From Christensenella sp. UBA4263 (GTDB lineage: Bacteria > Bacillota > Clostridia > Christensenellales > Aristaeellaceae), in the NCBI GenBank assembly GCA_002395225.1, contig DGWH01000038.1, forward strand, positions 27,777 to 91,776: a stretch of DNA of 64,000 bases. The letters are read 5' to 3'. Each line of letters begins with the position of its first letter. Position 1 is the stretch's first letter. The notes under the pieces were generated by a model. The model worked only from the letters and a program-made list of their open reading frames with translations. It was not told the DNA's origin and searched no databases. Positions 26,496 to 33,972 of this stretch are shown here, in pieces. The position numbers and the translations under genes are program-made.

Positions 26496-26975
26496 ATGAA
26501 AAAGGGAAGAAAGAAGCGCCGGAAAGAGGCACGAATCTGGTACCCGCAACAGGCATTTACTGCTGAATCAGATATCGTGAAGGCCTACCGGAATAAGTTC
26601 AACGTGGATAAGATTTGCGCGATGCGGGAACTCGTAATGCTGGGTTTGTTGCCGCCGGAAAAACAACAGGCGTATCAGGAGGAACTGGCAGCAAGGGACA
26701 GAGAACTTGCAATGAAGAGGGAAGAGAAACGCAGGCTGAAGGAAGCAGCAAAGGCCGACAGCTTCGGCTATCTGGATGAGGACCAGGATGAGTATTTCTA
26801 CTACATTGCCGGATACACGAGCGGTGGGGCCCCTTACGGCATAACCTGGGAAGAAGCAAGAAGAAATGGATATCTGGATGAGGATGAGATGGAAGAAGCA
26901 AGAAGAAACGGATATCTGGATGAGATGGAAGAACCAGAAGAGATGGTTTTTCCGGATGATGAGCTCCCGTTCTGA
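26496..26975 (+). CDS. Highly charged hypothetical protein with a C-terminal repeat
   Basis: This 159-residue protein is not recognised. It begins with a very basic stretch (MKKGRKKRRKEARIW), continues with a helical acidic/basic segment (about 55-90), and ends in acidic repeats: EEARRNGYLDEDEM at once followed by EEARRNGYLDEMEE. At DNA level this is a direct 42-base repeat (26850-26891 and 26892 onward). I used the ATG at 26496; a GTG/ATG further upstream would add part of the hairpin at 26452 to the coding region. No membrane segment or signal peptide is present. It lies in an accessory region between broken genes. Confidence 0.5.
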   Translation: MKKGRKKRRKEARIWYPQQAFTAESDIVKAYRNKFNVDKICAMRELVMLGLLPPEKQQAYQEELAARDRELAMKREEKRRLKEAAKADSFGYLDEDQDEYFYYIAGYTSGGAPYGITWEEARRNGYLDEDEMEEARRNGYLDEMEEPEEMVFPDDELPF

Positions 26976-26997
26976 AGTCTGTCCGGCAAAAATGTGA

Positions 26998-27411
26998 GTT
27001 GCCCGGATAACCGGAACGCGCCCGTGCCGGACCTTTGCGGTGGAGCCTGAAAGTAAAGATGACGAAACGTGGTTTCAAGGATCATTCCCGTTTGCCGAAT
27101 ACGACACTTCCGGAGGCGTCGTGCCCGTTTACGGATTCGAAATTTCCTTCCGGCCTGAACCGGTCCAAAATACATTGGTGTAGGGGGACATTTGCTTGCT
27201 GTTTGCTGCAGAAATGTCTGAAAAACTCGTGTATGAGGGCTTCATGTACGGTGAACCTATTGATGAGGATCTTTATCAATACTATATCAATAAGTTCGAA
27301 GCCGTTCCACTGCCGAGGAAAGTGGGGCGATTATCAGTAGGTTTTATAAAGACAGTATCAAAGAAAATCAGGGAGGTGTACGACTATGTTTGGTCAGACG
27401 AGAAGTATTGA
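26998..27411 (+). pseudogene. Fragment of an unidentified gene with an in-frame amber codon
   Basis: One frame reads as protein through a TAG at 27181: before it DDETWFQGSFPFAEYDTSGG and ISFRPEPVQNTLV, after it LLFAAEMSEKLVYEGFMYGE and YYINKFEAVPLPRKVG, ending with TGA at 27409. Composition on both sides looks coding, which argues for one gene interrupted by a nonsense mutation. No family was recognised. No ribosome site or start codon is convincing, so the 5' part is probably lost too. Confidence 0.45.
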
Positions 27412-27610
27412 GAGAGATGAATTGCAGGAGATCATAGATAAATACGTAGAACAGAACCATTTATAGGATCGTTTTATTCCGCCTCAGATACATGTCAGAA
27501 AGTATTTACAGTATATTGAGGAAAACAATATTACTGATCCATCGGCAATCCCAAGTGAGATCTTGGATTCCTTTATGCGCACGGAAAAGCCACAAATCGC
27601 AGTAGTTTAA
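27386..27610 (+). pseudogene. Small gene interrupted by an in-frame amber codon
   Basis: An ATG at 27386 has a strong ribosome site (GGGAGGTG, 27371-27378) and overlaps the end of the preceding fragment, as in a coupled pair. The frame reads MFGQTRSIERDELQEIIDKY, VEQNHL, then TAG at 27464, and continues in the same frame with DRFIPPQIHVRKYLQYIEEN and MRTEKPQIAVV to TAA at 27608. Without the amber codon it would encode 74 residues. Either the gene is dead or only a 26-residue peptide is made. Family unknown. Confidence 0.45.
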
Positions 27611-27620
27611 ATAATGTTTT

Positions 27621-27646
27621 GCTCGGTTTAACAAGCCGGGCTTTTT
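27621..27646 (+). terminator. Terminator after the interrupted small gene
   Basis: GCTCGG (27621-27626) and CCGGGC (27636-27641) form a short stem with one G-U pair, followed by TTTTTCG, 11 bases after the frame ends. Confidence 0.6.
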
Positions 27647-27652
27647 CGTAAG

Positions 27653-27710
27653 TTTCTAAACAAACGACGGGGTTATCCCTCAAGGTCTTCGTACGTCATT
27701 TGTTTAGAAA
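27653..27710. repeat. Long inverted repeat
   Basis: TTTCTAAACAAACGACG (27653-27669) and CGTCATTTGTTTAGAAA (27694-27710) are inverted copies with a single mismatch, enclosing 24 bases. It lies between two gene fragments. It could be the end of a small mobile element or an attachment-like structure. Confidence 0.6.
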
Positions 27711-27720
27711 TATACTTTTG

Positions 27721-27879
27721 TTTTGGTGCAGCCAGGTGGAAGACTACGCAGTTGATGCTCAGATAGTTTCTGGGCGAGGGCGTCCTTACGCACTGATTAC
27801 CGTTCAGCTTATGGGAGAGGCAGAGTCAAGGGAAGACGACCTTTTATCAGCTCTGTCAAGTCTGGAATCATGTGCTTAG
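27721..27879 (+). pseudogene. 3' fragment of an unidentified gene
   Basis: A clean frame of about 52 codons (QVEDYAVDAQIVSGRGRPY, ALITVQLMGEAESREDDLL, then SALSSLESCA) ends with TAG at 27877. It has no start codon near a ribosome site and begins directly after the inverted repeat, so it looks like the truncated end of a gene. I do not recognise the family. Confidence 0.35.
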
Positions 27880-27917
27880 TATATCACAGAGGATTTACAA
27901 GCGATATTTATAAACAC

Positions 27918-27970
27918 AAAAAAGCGACTCCAACGTGCTTTGATGACACGAACATGATGGAGCGCTTTTT
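27918..27970. repeat. Long hairpin with A-rich and T-rich ends
   Basis: AAAAAAGCGACTCCA (27918-27932) pairs with TGGAGCGCTTTTT (27957-27969) apart from one bulged A, enclosing about 24 bases. The A and T tracts allow it to terminate transcription in both directions. It lies among gene fragments. Confidence 0.5.
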
Positions 27971-28000
27971 CAAAGTAAGACGCGACAGCCGGAAGGTGTT

Positions 28001-28330
28001 TCAGGCATCGAAGAGATCATTCAATGTAATGACGTGTGATATTCTTTCCTGATGGGCTGTGCCGGCCAGCCCATCTGAGCTGATCATCACGATTTTCAGC
28101 GCCTGGTTTGTTTGAGTTTCTTCCTCATATATTCTTTTTTTATTCAGCAAAGAGCTTTCGTCATCTGCACTGATCAAAATCAGATTCAGGTCAGATGGAT
28201 TATACAAACAAATCCAAATAAAGCCAAGAATTGCGCTATAATTGGATTTAATTTGATTTTTTATATATTTTTCTCCATTTTTGAGAAAATAACCAAAAAA
28301 CTTTGCGAAATGGAAAGACGTATTTTTCAT
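28001..28330 (-). CDS. Doubtful minus-strand frame in AT-rich DNA
   Basis: The 109-codon frame has a plausible C-terminal third (ALKIVMISSDGLAGTA, then HQERISHVITLNDLFDA), which resembles the end of a larger cytosolic ATPase or nuclease-type protein. The N-terminal two thirds are AT-rich with low complexity and no ribosome site. It is best read as the tail of a decayed gene rather than a working gene. Confidence 0.25.
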   Translation of the reverse strand: MKNTSFHFAKFFGYFLKNGEKYIKNQIKSNYSAILGFIWICLYNPSDLNLILISADDESSLLNKKRIYEEETQTNQALKIVMISSDGLAGTAHQERISHVITLNDLFDA

Positions 28331-28448
28331 GATTATTCAAAATGCAGCAGGAAAATCCCCAGATTGCCAAAATTCGTGATTAGCTTTGCCGCACTGCTGG
28401 GATTAACGCTCAGAATCACACCGCAGATACCACATAGGCGAGAAATAC

Positions 28449-29063
28449 TCAAAAGCACCGGACACGGCCGGCCTGAATTTGACTAACTGTCGCTGCGCGA
28501 CAGGGCAACTTCTCACCCGGCTGCGGCCGGGCTTTCTGTATTGTTGGCCCTTTTGGGGCTGCTTCCACCGATCCAATCTCTGTATAGATCATGCCGCTTC
28601 CGCTACGGTCGGAGCGGTACAGGCTTATTTTTTCCACAGTCATCGATATGGGATTGATCTTTGCAGGCGGGATTCCTTTGCTGAAATCTGCATGCCGCAC
28701 CAGGGTTAGGTGAGGGGAGAAGGTGCTGCTATCGAAGGGAATATCCGCCCTGGCCAGCTCGCATCGGAGCTGTTTTACCAGGGAGGCCAAAGAAGCGGAT
28801 CCCGCGATTCCACCCCAGACAATGCTCTTCCGGAACGTGCCAAGATGCGTATAGCAGATCTCGAACGGAGAGAAAAATGCCGTTTCCATCGCATTTAGAA
28901 CCGGCTCCGCATCCGGATATTCTCCGATGAAGGCCAGAGTCATGTGAAGATTCTCTGGACTCAGGTAGGTTCCGGTTACACCGTGGTGCTGCAGGGATTC
29001 CTGTGCCTCTACAAGCCCTTTTCTGATTTCCTCAGTTGGGCTGATGCCGATAAACAAGCGCAT
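28449..29063 (-). CDS. thpR: RNA 2',3'-cyclic phosphodiesterase (2H family)
   Basis: This 204-residue 2H phosphoesterase has the two HxTx motifs HMTLAF (about residue 40) and HLTLVR (about 118), which form the active site for opening 2',3'-cyclic phosphates; related enzymes ligate tRNA halves in vitro. The family is usually about 180 residues and ends near EIGSVEA here. The last ~30 residues (KARPQPGEKLPCRAATV and on) are encoded by a terminator-like stem at 28516-28535 and by a copy of the dispersed hairpin repeat, so they appear to be a late addition. The ribosome site is weak. Confidence 0.88.
   Translation of the reverse strand: MRLFIGISPTEEIRKGLVEAQESLQHHGVTGTYLSPENLHMTLAFIGEYPDAEPVLNAMETAFFSPFEICYTHLGTFRKSIVWGGIAGSASLASLVKQLRCELARADIPFDSSTFSPHLTLVRHADFSKGIPPAKINPISMTVEKISLYRSDRSGSGMIYTEIGSVEAAPKGPTIQKARPQPGEKLPCRAATVSQIQAGRVRCF
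28473..28512 (+). repeat. Dispersed hairpin repeat, copy 3 (best copy)
   Basis: AATTTGACTAA then the perfect stem CTGTCGC-TGC-GCGACAG (28487-28503) then GGCAACTT. It lies inside the extended 3' end of thpR, read on the opposite strand. The stem CCCGGC-TGCG-GCCGGG follows directly (28517-28532) with a CTTTCT tail. Confidence 0.75.
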
Positions 29064-29093
29064 GACAGTCTCTTTCTTTTGGAAATGCTTATT

Positions 29094-29387
29094 TTACGAA
29101 TGATGAACCGTGTAATAATGCTTTCCGTTGACTTCACAGTAATGATAGCCGACACAATAGTTCTCCATCTGCTGGCCGAGCCAGTCAGCATCATCAATCC
29201 AGCAGAATTCGGTGTATTCCTCGCCGTCCTCTTCATACGTTTTCACTAGGTGCAGCTTCTGATCACTGCAGAACCCTGCATCCCAATCATCCAGATTAAA
29301 TCCGGCGTCCCACAGGGCATTTCTGTCAGGCAGTCCGGTCAGCTTCAGAATATCAGATGTCTTGCTGAACATGATCACGTTAACCAT
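29094..29387 (-). CDS. Small hypothetical protein
   Basis: A 97-residue acidic protein rich in Asp, Trp and Tyr: WDAGFNLDDWDAGF, EEDGEEYTEFCWIDDADWLG, CEVNGKHYYTVHHS. I do not recognise a family. The ATG at 29387 lies 9 bases after GAGG; a start five codons upstream would sit on that ribosome site. It has no signal peptide or membrane segment. It stands between thpR and the cobalamin operon, divergent from neither, 30 bases upstream of thpR on the same strand, so the two may be co-transcribed. Confidence 0.6.
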   Translation of the reverse strand: MVNVIMFSKTSDILKLTGLPDRNALWDAGFNLDDWDAGFCSDQKLHLVKTYEEDGEEYTEFCWIDDADWLGQQMENYCVGYHYCEVNGKHYYTVHHS

Positions 29388-29447
29388 TTTTATTTTCCTC
29401 ATCAGGCTTCAACGTTGTCGATAGCCGGAGCAGCATTGCATGATGCC

Positions 29448-29490
29448 CGGATTTTGACTGACTGCCGCAGCGCGGCAGCTCCGCTTCTAT
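29448..29490 (+). repeat. Dispersed hairpin repeat, copy 4 (compensated stem)
   Basis: GATTTTGACTGA then CTGCCGC-AGC-GCGGCAG (29462-29478). Compared with copy 3, one base in each arm has changed together (T-A to C-G), leaving the 7-bp stem perfect. The rest of 29403-29774 shows no gene. Confidence 0.75.
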
Positions 29491-29774
29491 CTACGTCCCC
29501 GATTCACATTTCTTGTAGAAATCTCGGAAATAATCCGGTCCTTCCATCCAGACATTTTCTGGGATTAAGATTCATTCAAACCAAATAGGACTTCTCCATC
29601 AGGTTAAACCTGAGAATAGCAGACTCGACCTTAAAAGTCAAATCGGATTACCTGCATAGAAAAAACATGCCATGCCTGCGAAACAGGGAAAAATGTGCCC
29701 GTGAATGCATCGTCAACAGAATCGTTTTCATTCCCTCTTTCCGGGCAGCAGCGCGGAATGAGAGCACTGCTGGT

Positions 29775-30335
29775 TTATTCGTCTTTCAGGAACTTCACCG
29801 AATAATCTGTCAGATCAAGCACACAGCCCTCGCCGTTTTTGATCTGCCAGTCAAAATACGGACGGTGAGGCTGCGCAAATGCATCCAGGATGGACATGAT
29901 TGTCCCGCCGTGGATGATCAGGGCGGAGGAATGTGCTCTGAGTTCGGGAAGCAGGTCTGAAAACGCGCGGACACAGCGTGAACGGAATTCGGCCTGGGAT
30001 TCACCGCCCGGGAAGGGACAGGTTCCGCCTGAATCAATGTACGCCTGATAAGCCGGCAGCCCATTCAGTTCCGCGTAGTTTTTCCCTTCAAAGAGGCCGA
30101 AACTGCACTCACGAAAATCGGGAACAATGCGGGGCCGGATAGTTGGATAAAGGATTTCTGCTGTCATGCGGCACCTGAGCATCGGACTGACATAGACCCT
30201 TGCAACAGGGGGAACGCGCAAAAGGCGGAGGCGGCGGATGCCCTCTTCGCAGAGAGGTTCATCCGTCCCCGCACCGATATATCGCCTTTCCAGGTTGCCC
30301 TGAGTCAGGCCGTGCCGGATCAGAAGGACGTTCAT
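29775..30335 (-). CDS. cobC: Alpha-ribazole phosphatase (histidine phosphatase family)
   Basis: This 186-residue phosphoglycerate-mutase-like phosphatase has the RHG motif LIRHGLTQGN at the start, RLRLLRVPP, the VSPMLRCRMTAE block and the second histidine in ALIIHGGT. In cobalamin synthesis it removes phosphate from alpha-ribazole-5'-phosphate or adenosylcobalamin-5'-phosphate. The start at 30335 is inside the stop of the upstream cobU-like gene (ATGA). It is the last gene of the 18-gene operon. Other phosphatases share the fold, so its assignment rests on context. Confidence 0.87.
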   Translation of the reverse strand: MNVLLIRHGLTQGNLERRYIGAGTDEPLCEEGIRRLRLLRVPPVARVYVSPMLRCRMTAEILYPTIRPRIVPDFRECSFGLFEGKNYAELNGLPAYQAYIDSGGTCPFPGGESQAEFRSRCVRAFSDLLPELRAHSSALIIHGGTIMSILDAFAQPHRPYFDWQIKNGEGCVLDLTDYSVKFLKDE

Positions 30336-30658
30336 TTGATTCGCTGCCCGATTCCACAGATGACGCGGGTGACCTGATCGGACTGACCGGCAATCCGGCA
30401 CAGGGCCCGTCCGGTCATCTGGCGCCACTCCCGTTCCAGCGGGTCCATGGGGACGATTCCGCAGCCGATTTCATCGCTTACGATGACCGCGTCCGGATGC
30501 TGCCGGCAGAAATCCTCCAGAAATGCGGACAGATCCTGCCTGTTTTCCACCAGCCAGCGAATCCGGAGATGGAAATCGGGAATGAGTTCAGCTCCCGGAT
30601 TTTCGCTGCGTGCCATCTCAAGCTGTCCCTGGCCTGTTCCGCCGATATACAGTTTCAT
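30332..30658 (-). CDS. Short CobU-like protein with a degenerate P-loop
   Basis: A 108-residue protein with the C-terminal signature of adenosylcobinamide kinase/guanylyltransferase (VIVSDEIGCGIVPMDPLE; WRQMTGRALCRIAGQSD; VTRVICGI). The nucleotide loop reads GGTGQGQ without the lysine, and the middle of the domain is missing. A complete-length CobU with an intact P-loop is encoded two genes upstream. The two may together supply the kinase and guanylyltransferase steps, or this one may be regulatory. It overlaps cobS and cobC by four bases on either side. Confidence 0.72.
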   Translation of the reverse strand: MKLYIGGTGQGQLEMARSENPGAELIPDFHLRIRWLVENRQDLSAFLEDFCRQHPDAVIVSDEIGCGIVPMDPLEREWRQMTGRALCRIAGQSDQVTRVICGIGQRIK

Positions 30659-31419
30659 ATGATTTTCCCTCCCAGTATCAGTGCAGCCGCAGCAATGAGT
30701 TCTGCCAGCTGCAGAAAAAAGCCGGCCAGATCGCCGGTGACCCCGCCGAAGACGGTGAGCGCCATGTGACGGTAATAGAGGATGAAAAGCAGAAGGGCGA
30801 GCGCCAGGAGTGCGGCCCTTATGCCGGAGAGCCAGATGAGTGCGGAAAAGCAGAGGACCAGGTAAAGAACCGTCGAAAACCGGAGCGCCCGGATGGCGGT
30901 CGTATTGACCAGTGAGGACAGCATTCCGTCATTTCGTGCCTGAGGCAGAAAGACGGAAAGACAGGCGCTGAGTGCCCGGGAAAGGACGAAGATGAACGCC
31001 AGAGAAAATGCGTCCTGCATGGTGCACTCAGAAAACAGGCCGGCCATCACCAGGAGGTAAAGGACACAGCCCAGCACAGCGAAGGAGCCGACGTGGCTGT
31101 CCTTGAGAATCTGCAGGCGCTTTTCCCGGGGCTGCCAGGAGAAAATGGCATCACAGGTATCCATGAAACCATCCATGTGGATCCCTCCGGTCAGAAGAAG
31201 CGGCAGGGCTGCGGCTATGGCACCCTTGAGCAGCGGTCCGATGGAAAACCGGGCGCACAGCATGATCCAGCCAACGAGGACAAGCCCGATGGGAACCCCG
31301 ACAAGTGGGAAGAAACAGAACGTCAGACGCCGATTGTCATCGGTCCACTCGGTCCTGGGCATGGGAATCCGGGAATAGGTGGAAAAGGCGATGATCAGGG
31401 ATGAAAGCAGTTTTGACAT
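30655..31419 (-). CDS. cobS: Adenosylcobinamide-GDP ribazoletransferase
   Basis: A 254-residue integral membrane enzyme that joins adenosylcobinamide-GDP and alpha-ribazole, the last assembly step of cobalamin. It has the conserved GGIHMDGFMDTCDAIFSW block (acidic metal site) and FGGVTGDLAGFFLQLAEL near the C-terminus, with about six membrane helices. AAAGGA precedes the ATG. It follows cobU after 24 bases and overlaps the cobU-like gene by ATGA. Confidence 0.95.
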   Translation of the reverse strand: MSKLLSSLIIAFSTYSRIPMPRTEWTDDNRRLTFCFFPLVGVPIGLVLVGWIMLCARFSIGPLLKGAIAAALPLLLTGGIHMDGFMDTCDAIFSWQPREKRLQILKDSHVGSFAVLGCVLYLLVMAGLFSECTMQDAFSLAFIFVLSRALSACLSVFLPQARNDGMLSSLVNTTAIRALRFSTVLYLVLCFSALIWLSGIRAALLALALLLFILYYRHMALTVFGGVTGDLAGFFLQLAELIAAAALILGGKII

Positions 31420-31443
31420 AGTTTTCCTTTCCGGAAACGGATT

Positions 31444-31962
31444 TCAAAGGGGGAAGGGGAGTGTGCCCCGGAGGAGGACCGGGATGCCACAGATGACCTC
31501 AATGGTACAGTCGCAGGCAGCGGCCAGGGAACGGTTCAGCTGCGCCAGACGCGCAATGTATGTCTGCGTGAGGGAATCGTAGCGGATGCCGTCCGAGAAA
31601 ACTTCACCGGTGACCATGCACAGATGACAGCATTGCCTGGACAGGTTCCTGAGATCCCTCAGCACATTGTCCGGCTCGCCGCCCTCGAACATTTCATTGG
31701 CCAGCAGGTTGGGGAGATCCTCCAGCAGGACAGCAGCATTCCGGGGAATGGGCGCGGAGAAAAGGGCTTTTGGACATTCAAGGGTTCGGAAACAGCGCTC
31801 TGCGCGCATCTGCCGATGCCGCTCTACCCGGAGCTCGGATTCCCGGTCACGGCAGAGCATGGTGGCCAGATAGATTTTCTCCGTGGGGCAGAGGATGTGG
31901 ATGAATTTTTCGGCGAGGGCGGATTTGCCGCTTCCGCTGCCGCCGGTAATCAGGATGGTCAT
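31444..31962 (-). CDS. cobU: Adenosylcobinamide kinase / guanylyltransferase
   Basis: A 172-residue enzyme with an intact P-loop, ITGGSGSGKSALAE, and the RHRQMRAE segment with the guanylylation-type histidine environment; the C-terminal part is less typical (IEVICGIPVLLRG), with the usual NEVG region replaced by VTGEVFSDGIRYDS. It phosphorylates adenosylcobinamide and forms the GDP derivative. It starts within the stop of cobT (ATGA). Confidence 0.88.
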   Translation of the reverse strand: MTILITGGSGSGKSALAEKFIHILCPTEKIYLATMLCRDRESELRVERHRQMRAERCFRTLECPKALFSAPIPRNAAVLLEDLPNLLANEMFEGGEPDNVLRDLRNLSRQCCHLCMVTGEVFSDGIRYDSLTQTYIARLAQLNRSLAAACDCTIEVICGIPVLLRGTLPFPL

Positions 31963-33020
31963 GCCTGCCCTCCCAGCGGTCGGTACGCCTCCATGTCAAG
32001 TGCATCAAAGGTATGGCTGCTCTGGTAGACCTCATGAACCATGTCAAGAAGCGGAAACAGCATGACGGCACCGGTTCCCTCGCCCAAGGCCATCCGGGCA
32101 TCCAGCACCGGCGAAAGTTCCAGTGCGTCCAGGAGAACCCGTGAGGAGGGCTCTTTTCCCACATGAGAGGCAATGAGAAACGCCCCGGCTGCAGGACAGA
32201 TCCGCACGGCAATCAGGGCTGCAACGCAGGAGATGACGCCGTCAAGGATAATGGGAATGCCTGCCTCTGCCGCGCCCAGACAGGCGCCGGCCATGCCGGC
32301 AATTTCAAAACCGCCCAGGGTGGAAAGCACAGAAATGGGGTCAGATGTGTCCGGATGATTCACCTCGATGCCTCGCCGGATGACCTGAATCTTTCGCGCA
32401 AGCCCTTCATCCGACAGGCCGGAGCCGCGGCCGGTGACCGTTTCCGGAGACAGGTGTAAAAAGGCGGCGGTCAGGGCGGCGGAGCTGGTGGTGTTCCCGA
32501 TGCCCATTTCCCCCAGGGCCAGCAGGTGAAAACCTCTGCCGTCCAGATCACGGACAGCCCGGATGCCGGAATCAATGGCCTGCACGGCCTGTTCGGGAGA
32601 CATGGCAGGGCCCTGTGTAAAGTCGTTTGTTCCACCCGCAACAGACATCCGGATTAGGTTCGGACAATCGGGTGGATCCGCTATGCCCATATCATAGGCA
32701 AAGACGGCGGCATGGGCACAATTGGCCATGAGGTTGATGTTGGACGTTCCCTCGCAGATAGACCGGGCGACACGGCTGGTCACATCGCTGCCGCACTGGG
32801 AGATGCCATGCCGGACAACGCCGTGATCACCGCAGAAGATGAGGACGGCACGGGGATCAAGCGAAACCCGGTCCGTGCCCTGAATGGCGGCAATCTGGGT
32901 GAGGATGGATTCAAACCGGCCAAGACTGTTCAGCGGCTTGGCCACATGATCAAATTGGTGCTGTGCCAGCCGGCGGGCATTTTCACTGAGGGGCTTTGGC
33001 GTAATAAAAGTAGACTGCAT
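31959..33020 (-). CDS. cobT: Nicotinate-nucleotide--dimethylbenzimidazole phosphoribosyltransferase
   Basis: The 353-residue enzyme activates the lower-ligand base to alpha-ribazole-phosphate. Blocks such as FCGDHGVVRHGISQ, LALGEMGIGNTTSSAAL and the catalytic-end EGTGAVMLFPLLD are typical. I placed the start at 33020 (MQSTFITPKP), 5 bases after AGGTGAT; an upstream TTG inside the cbiB coding sequence is unlikely. No bluB or bza genes for making a base are in the window, so the lower ligand must come from elsewhere. Confidence 0.95.
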   Translation of the reverse strand: MQSTFITPKPLSENARRLAQHQFDHVAKPLNSLGRFESILTQIAAIQGTDRVSLDPRAVLIFCGDHGVVRHGISQCGSDVTSRVARSICEGTSNINLMANCAHAAVFAYDMGIADPPDCPNLIRMSVAGGTNDFTQGPAMSPEQAVQAIDSGIRAVRDLDGRGFHLLALGEMGIGNTTSSAALTAAFLHLSPETVTGRGSGLSDEGLARKIQVIRRGIEVNHPDTSDPISVLSTLGGFEIAGMAGACLGAAEAGIPIILDGVISCVAALIAVRICPAAGAFLIASHVGKEPSSRVLLDALELSPVLDARMALGEGTGAVMLFPLLDMVHEVYQSSHTFDALDMEAYRPLGGQA

Positions 33021-33024
33021 CATA

Positions 33025-33972
33025 TCACCTGATAATCGCAAACAACAGAAGGAGAAGAATGAGAAAGAAACCGGCGGTCAGAAGGAGAAGGCGGCAGGCA
33101 GACCGGATATCCTCCCGCTTTGCCGGACGGTCCGGGTCCCCGATCGTCGGTTTCACGACGGGAACGCCAAAATAATCATGTGTGCCGCCCAGCTGGATAT
33201 GAAGGGCTCCGGCGGCTGCGGCTTCGCTGTAGGCACAGTTGGGACTCTGGTGCCGGGCATGGTCCCGGATAAGGATCCGGAAGGCATTGCCTGTATCCAG
33301 GCCTGCAGGGAGGGCAGACAGAGCCATCATTGGACCGGTTAGGCGGGCGGGAATATAGTTGAGAAGATCATCCAGTCTGGCGCTGCAGCAACCCAGCTGC
33401 CGGTATTTTTCGTTCTTATACCCCACCATGGAATCAAGGGTGGAGGCGGCTTTGAAGCCCCAGAGGAGAACCGGTCCGCCAAGGGCAGCGTAGAACATGG
33501 GGGAGATGACTCCGTCGGTGGTGTTCTCGGCGACAGTTTCAACCGTTGCCTTGATGACCTCTTCCTCGTTGAGCCGCTCCGTATCCCGGCCCACGATGCG
33601 GGCCACCTGCCGACGGCCAGCCTCTATGCCCCGGTCAAGCGCCAGGGAAACGTTCCGGGCCTCGTCGCACATGGATTTGGCCGCAAGGCCCATCCAGTTC
33701 ATCAGGACCATTCCAAGAAAGTGCGGAACCGGTCCCAGCTGTCTAAGAAGGAGCAGAATCCCTGCACTGCTGAGCATGGTCAGGGACACGGTCAGAAAGG
33801 TCAGAAGGATTCCGGAGAGGAACAGATTTCCGCCCCGTGCCCGCAAGCGTTTTTCAAGGAAGGTAATCAGGCGGCCGATGAGCCGTACCGGATGATACAG
33901 CCACCGGGGATCTCCCAGCAAAAGGTCAAGCGCAAAGCCGCAGGTAAGTGCCGGAATAAAGAGTCGGTTCAT
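33025..33972 (-). CDS. cbiB: Adenosylcobinamide-phosphate synthase
   Basis: A 315-residue membrane protein that attaches aminopropanol (phosphate) to adenosylcobyric acid. It has the N-terminal ALDLLLGDPRWLYHPVRLIG signature, ETVAENTTDGVISPMFYA, the MVGYKNEKYRQLGCCSARLD segment and a terminal hydrophobic helix. It begins in the stop of cbiP (ATGA) and ends 4 bases before the cobT start. Confidence 0.95.
   Translation of the reverse strand: MNRLFIPALTCGFALDLLLGDPRWLYHPVRLIGRLITFLEKRLRARGGNLFLSGILLTFLTVSLTMLSSAGILLLLRQLGPVPHFLGMVLMNWMGLAAKSMCDEARNVSLALDRGIEAGRRQVARIVGRDTERLNEEEVIKATVETVAENTTDGVISPMFYAALGGPVLLWGFKAASTLDSMVGYKNEKYRQLGCCSARLDDLLNYIPARLTGPMMALSALPAGLDTGNAFRILIRDHARHQSPNCAYSEAAAAGALHIQLGGTHDYFGVPVVKPTIGDPDRPAKREDIRSACRLLLLTAGFFLILLLLLFAIIR

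Noticed and set aside
27181..27466. Idea that TAG is read as an amino acid in this genome.
   Set aside because: Several intact genes here end in TAG (for example 58880 and 59758), so TAG works as a normal stop; the two interrupted frames are more simply decayed.
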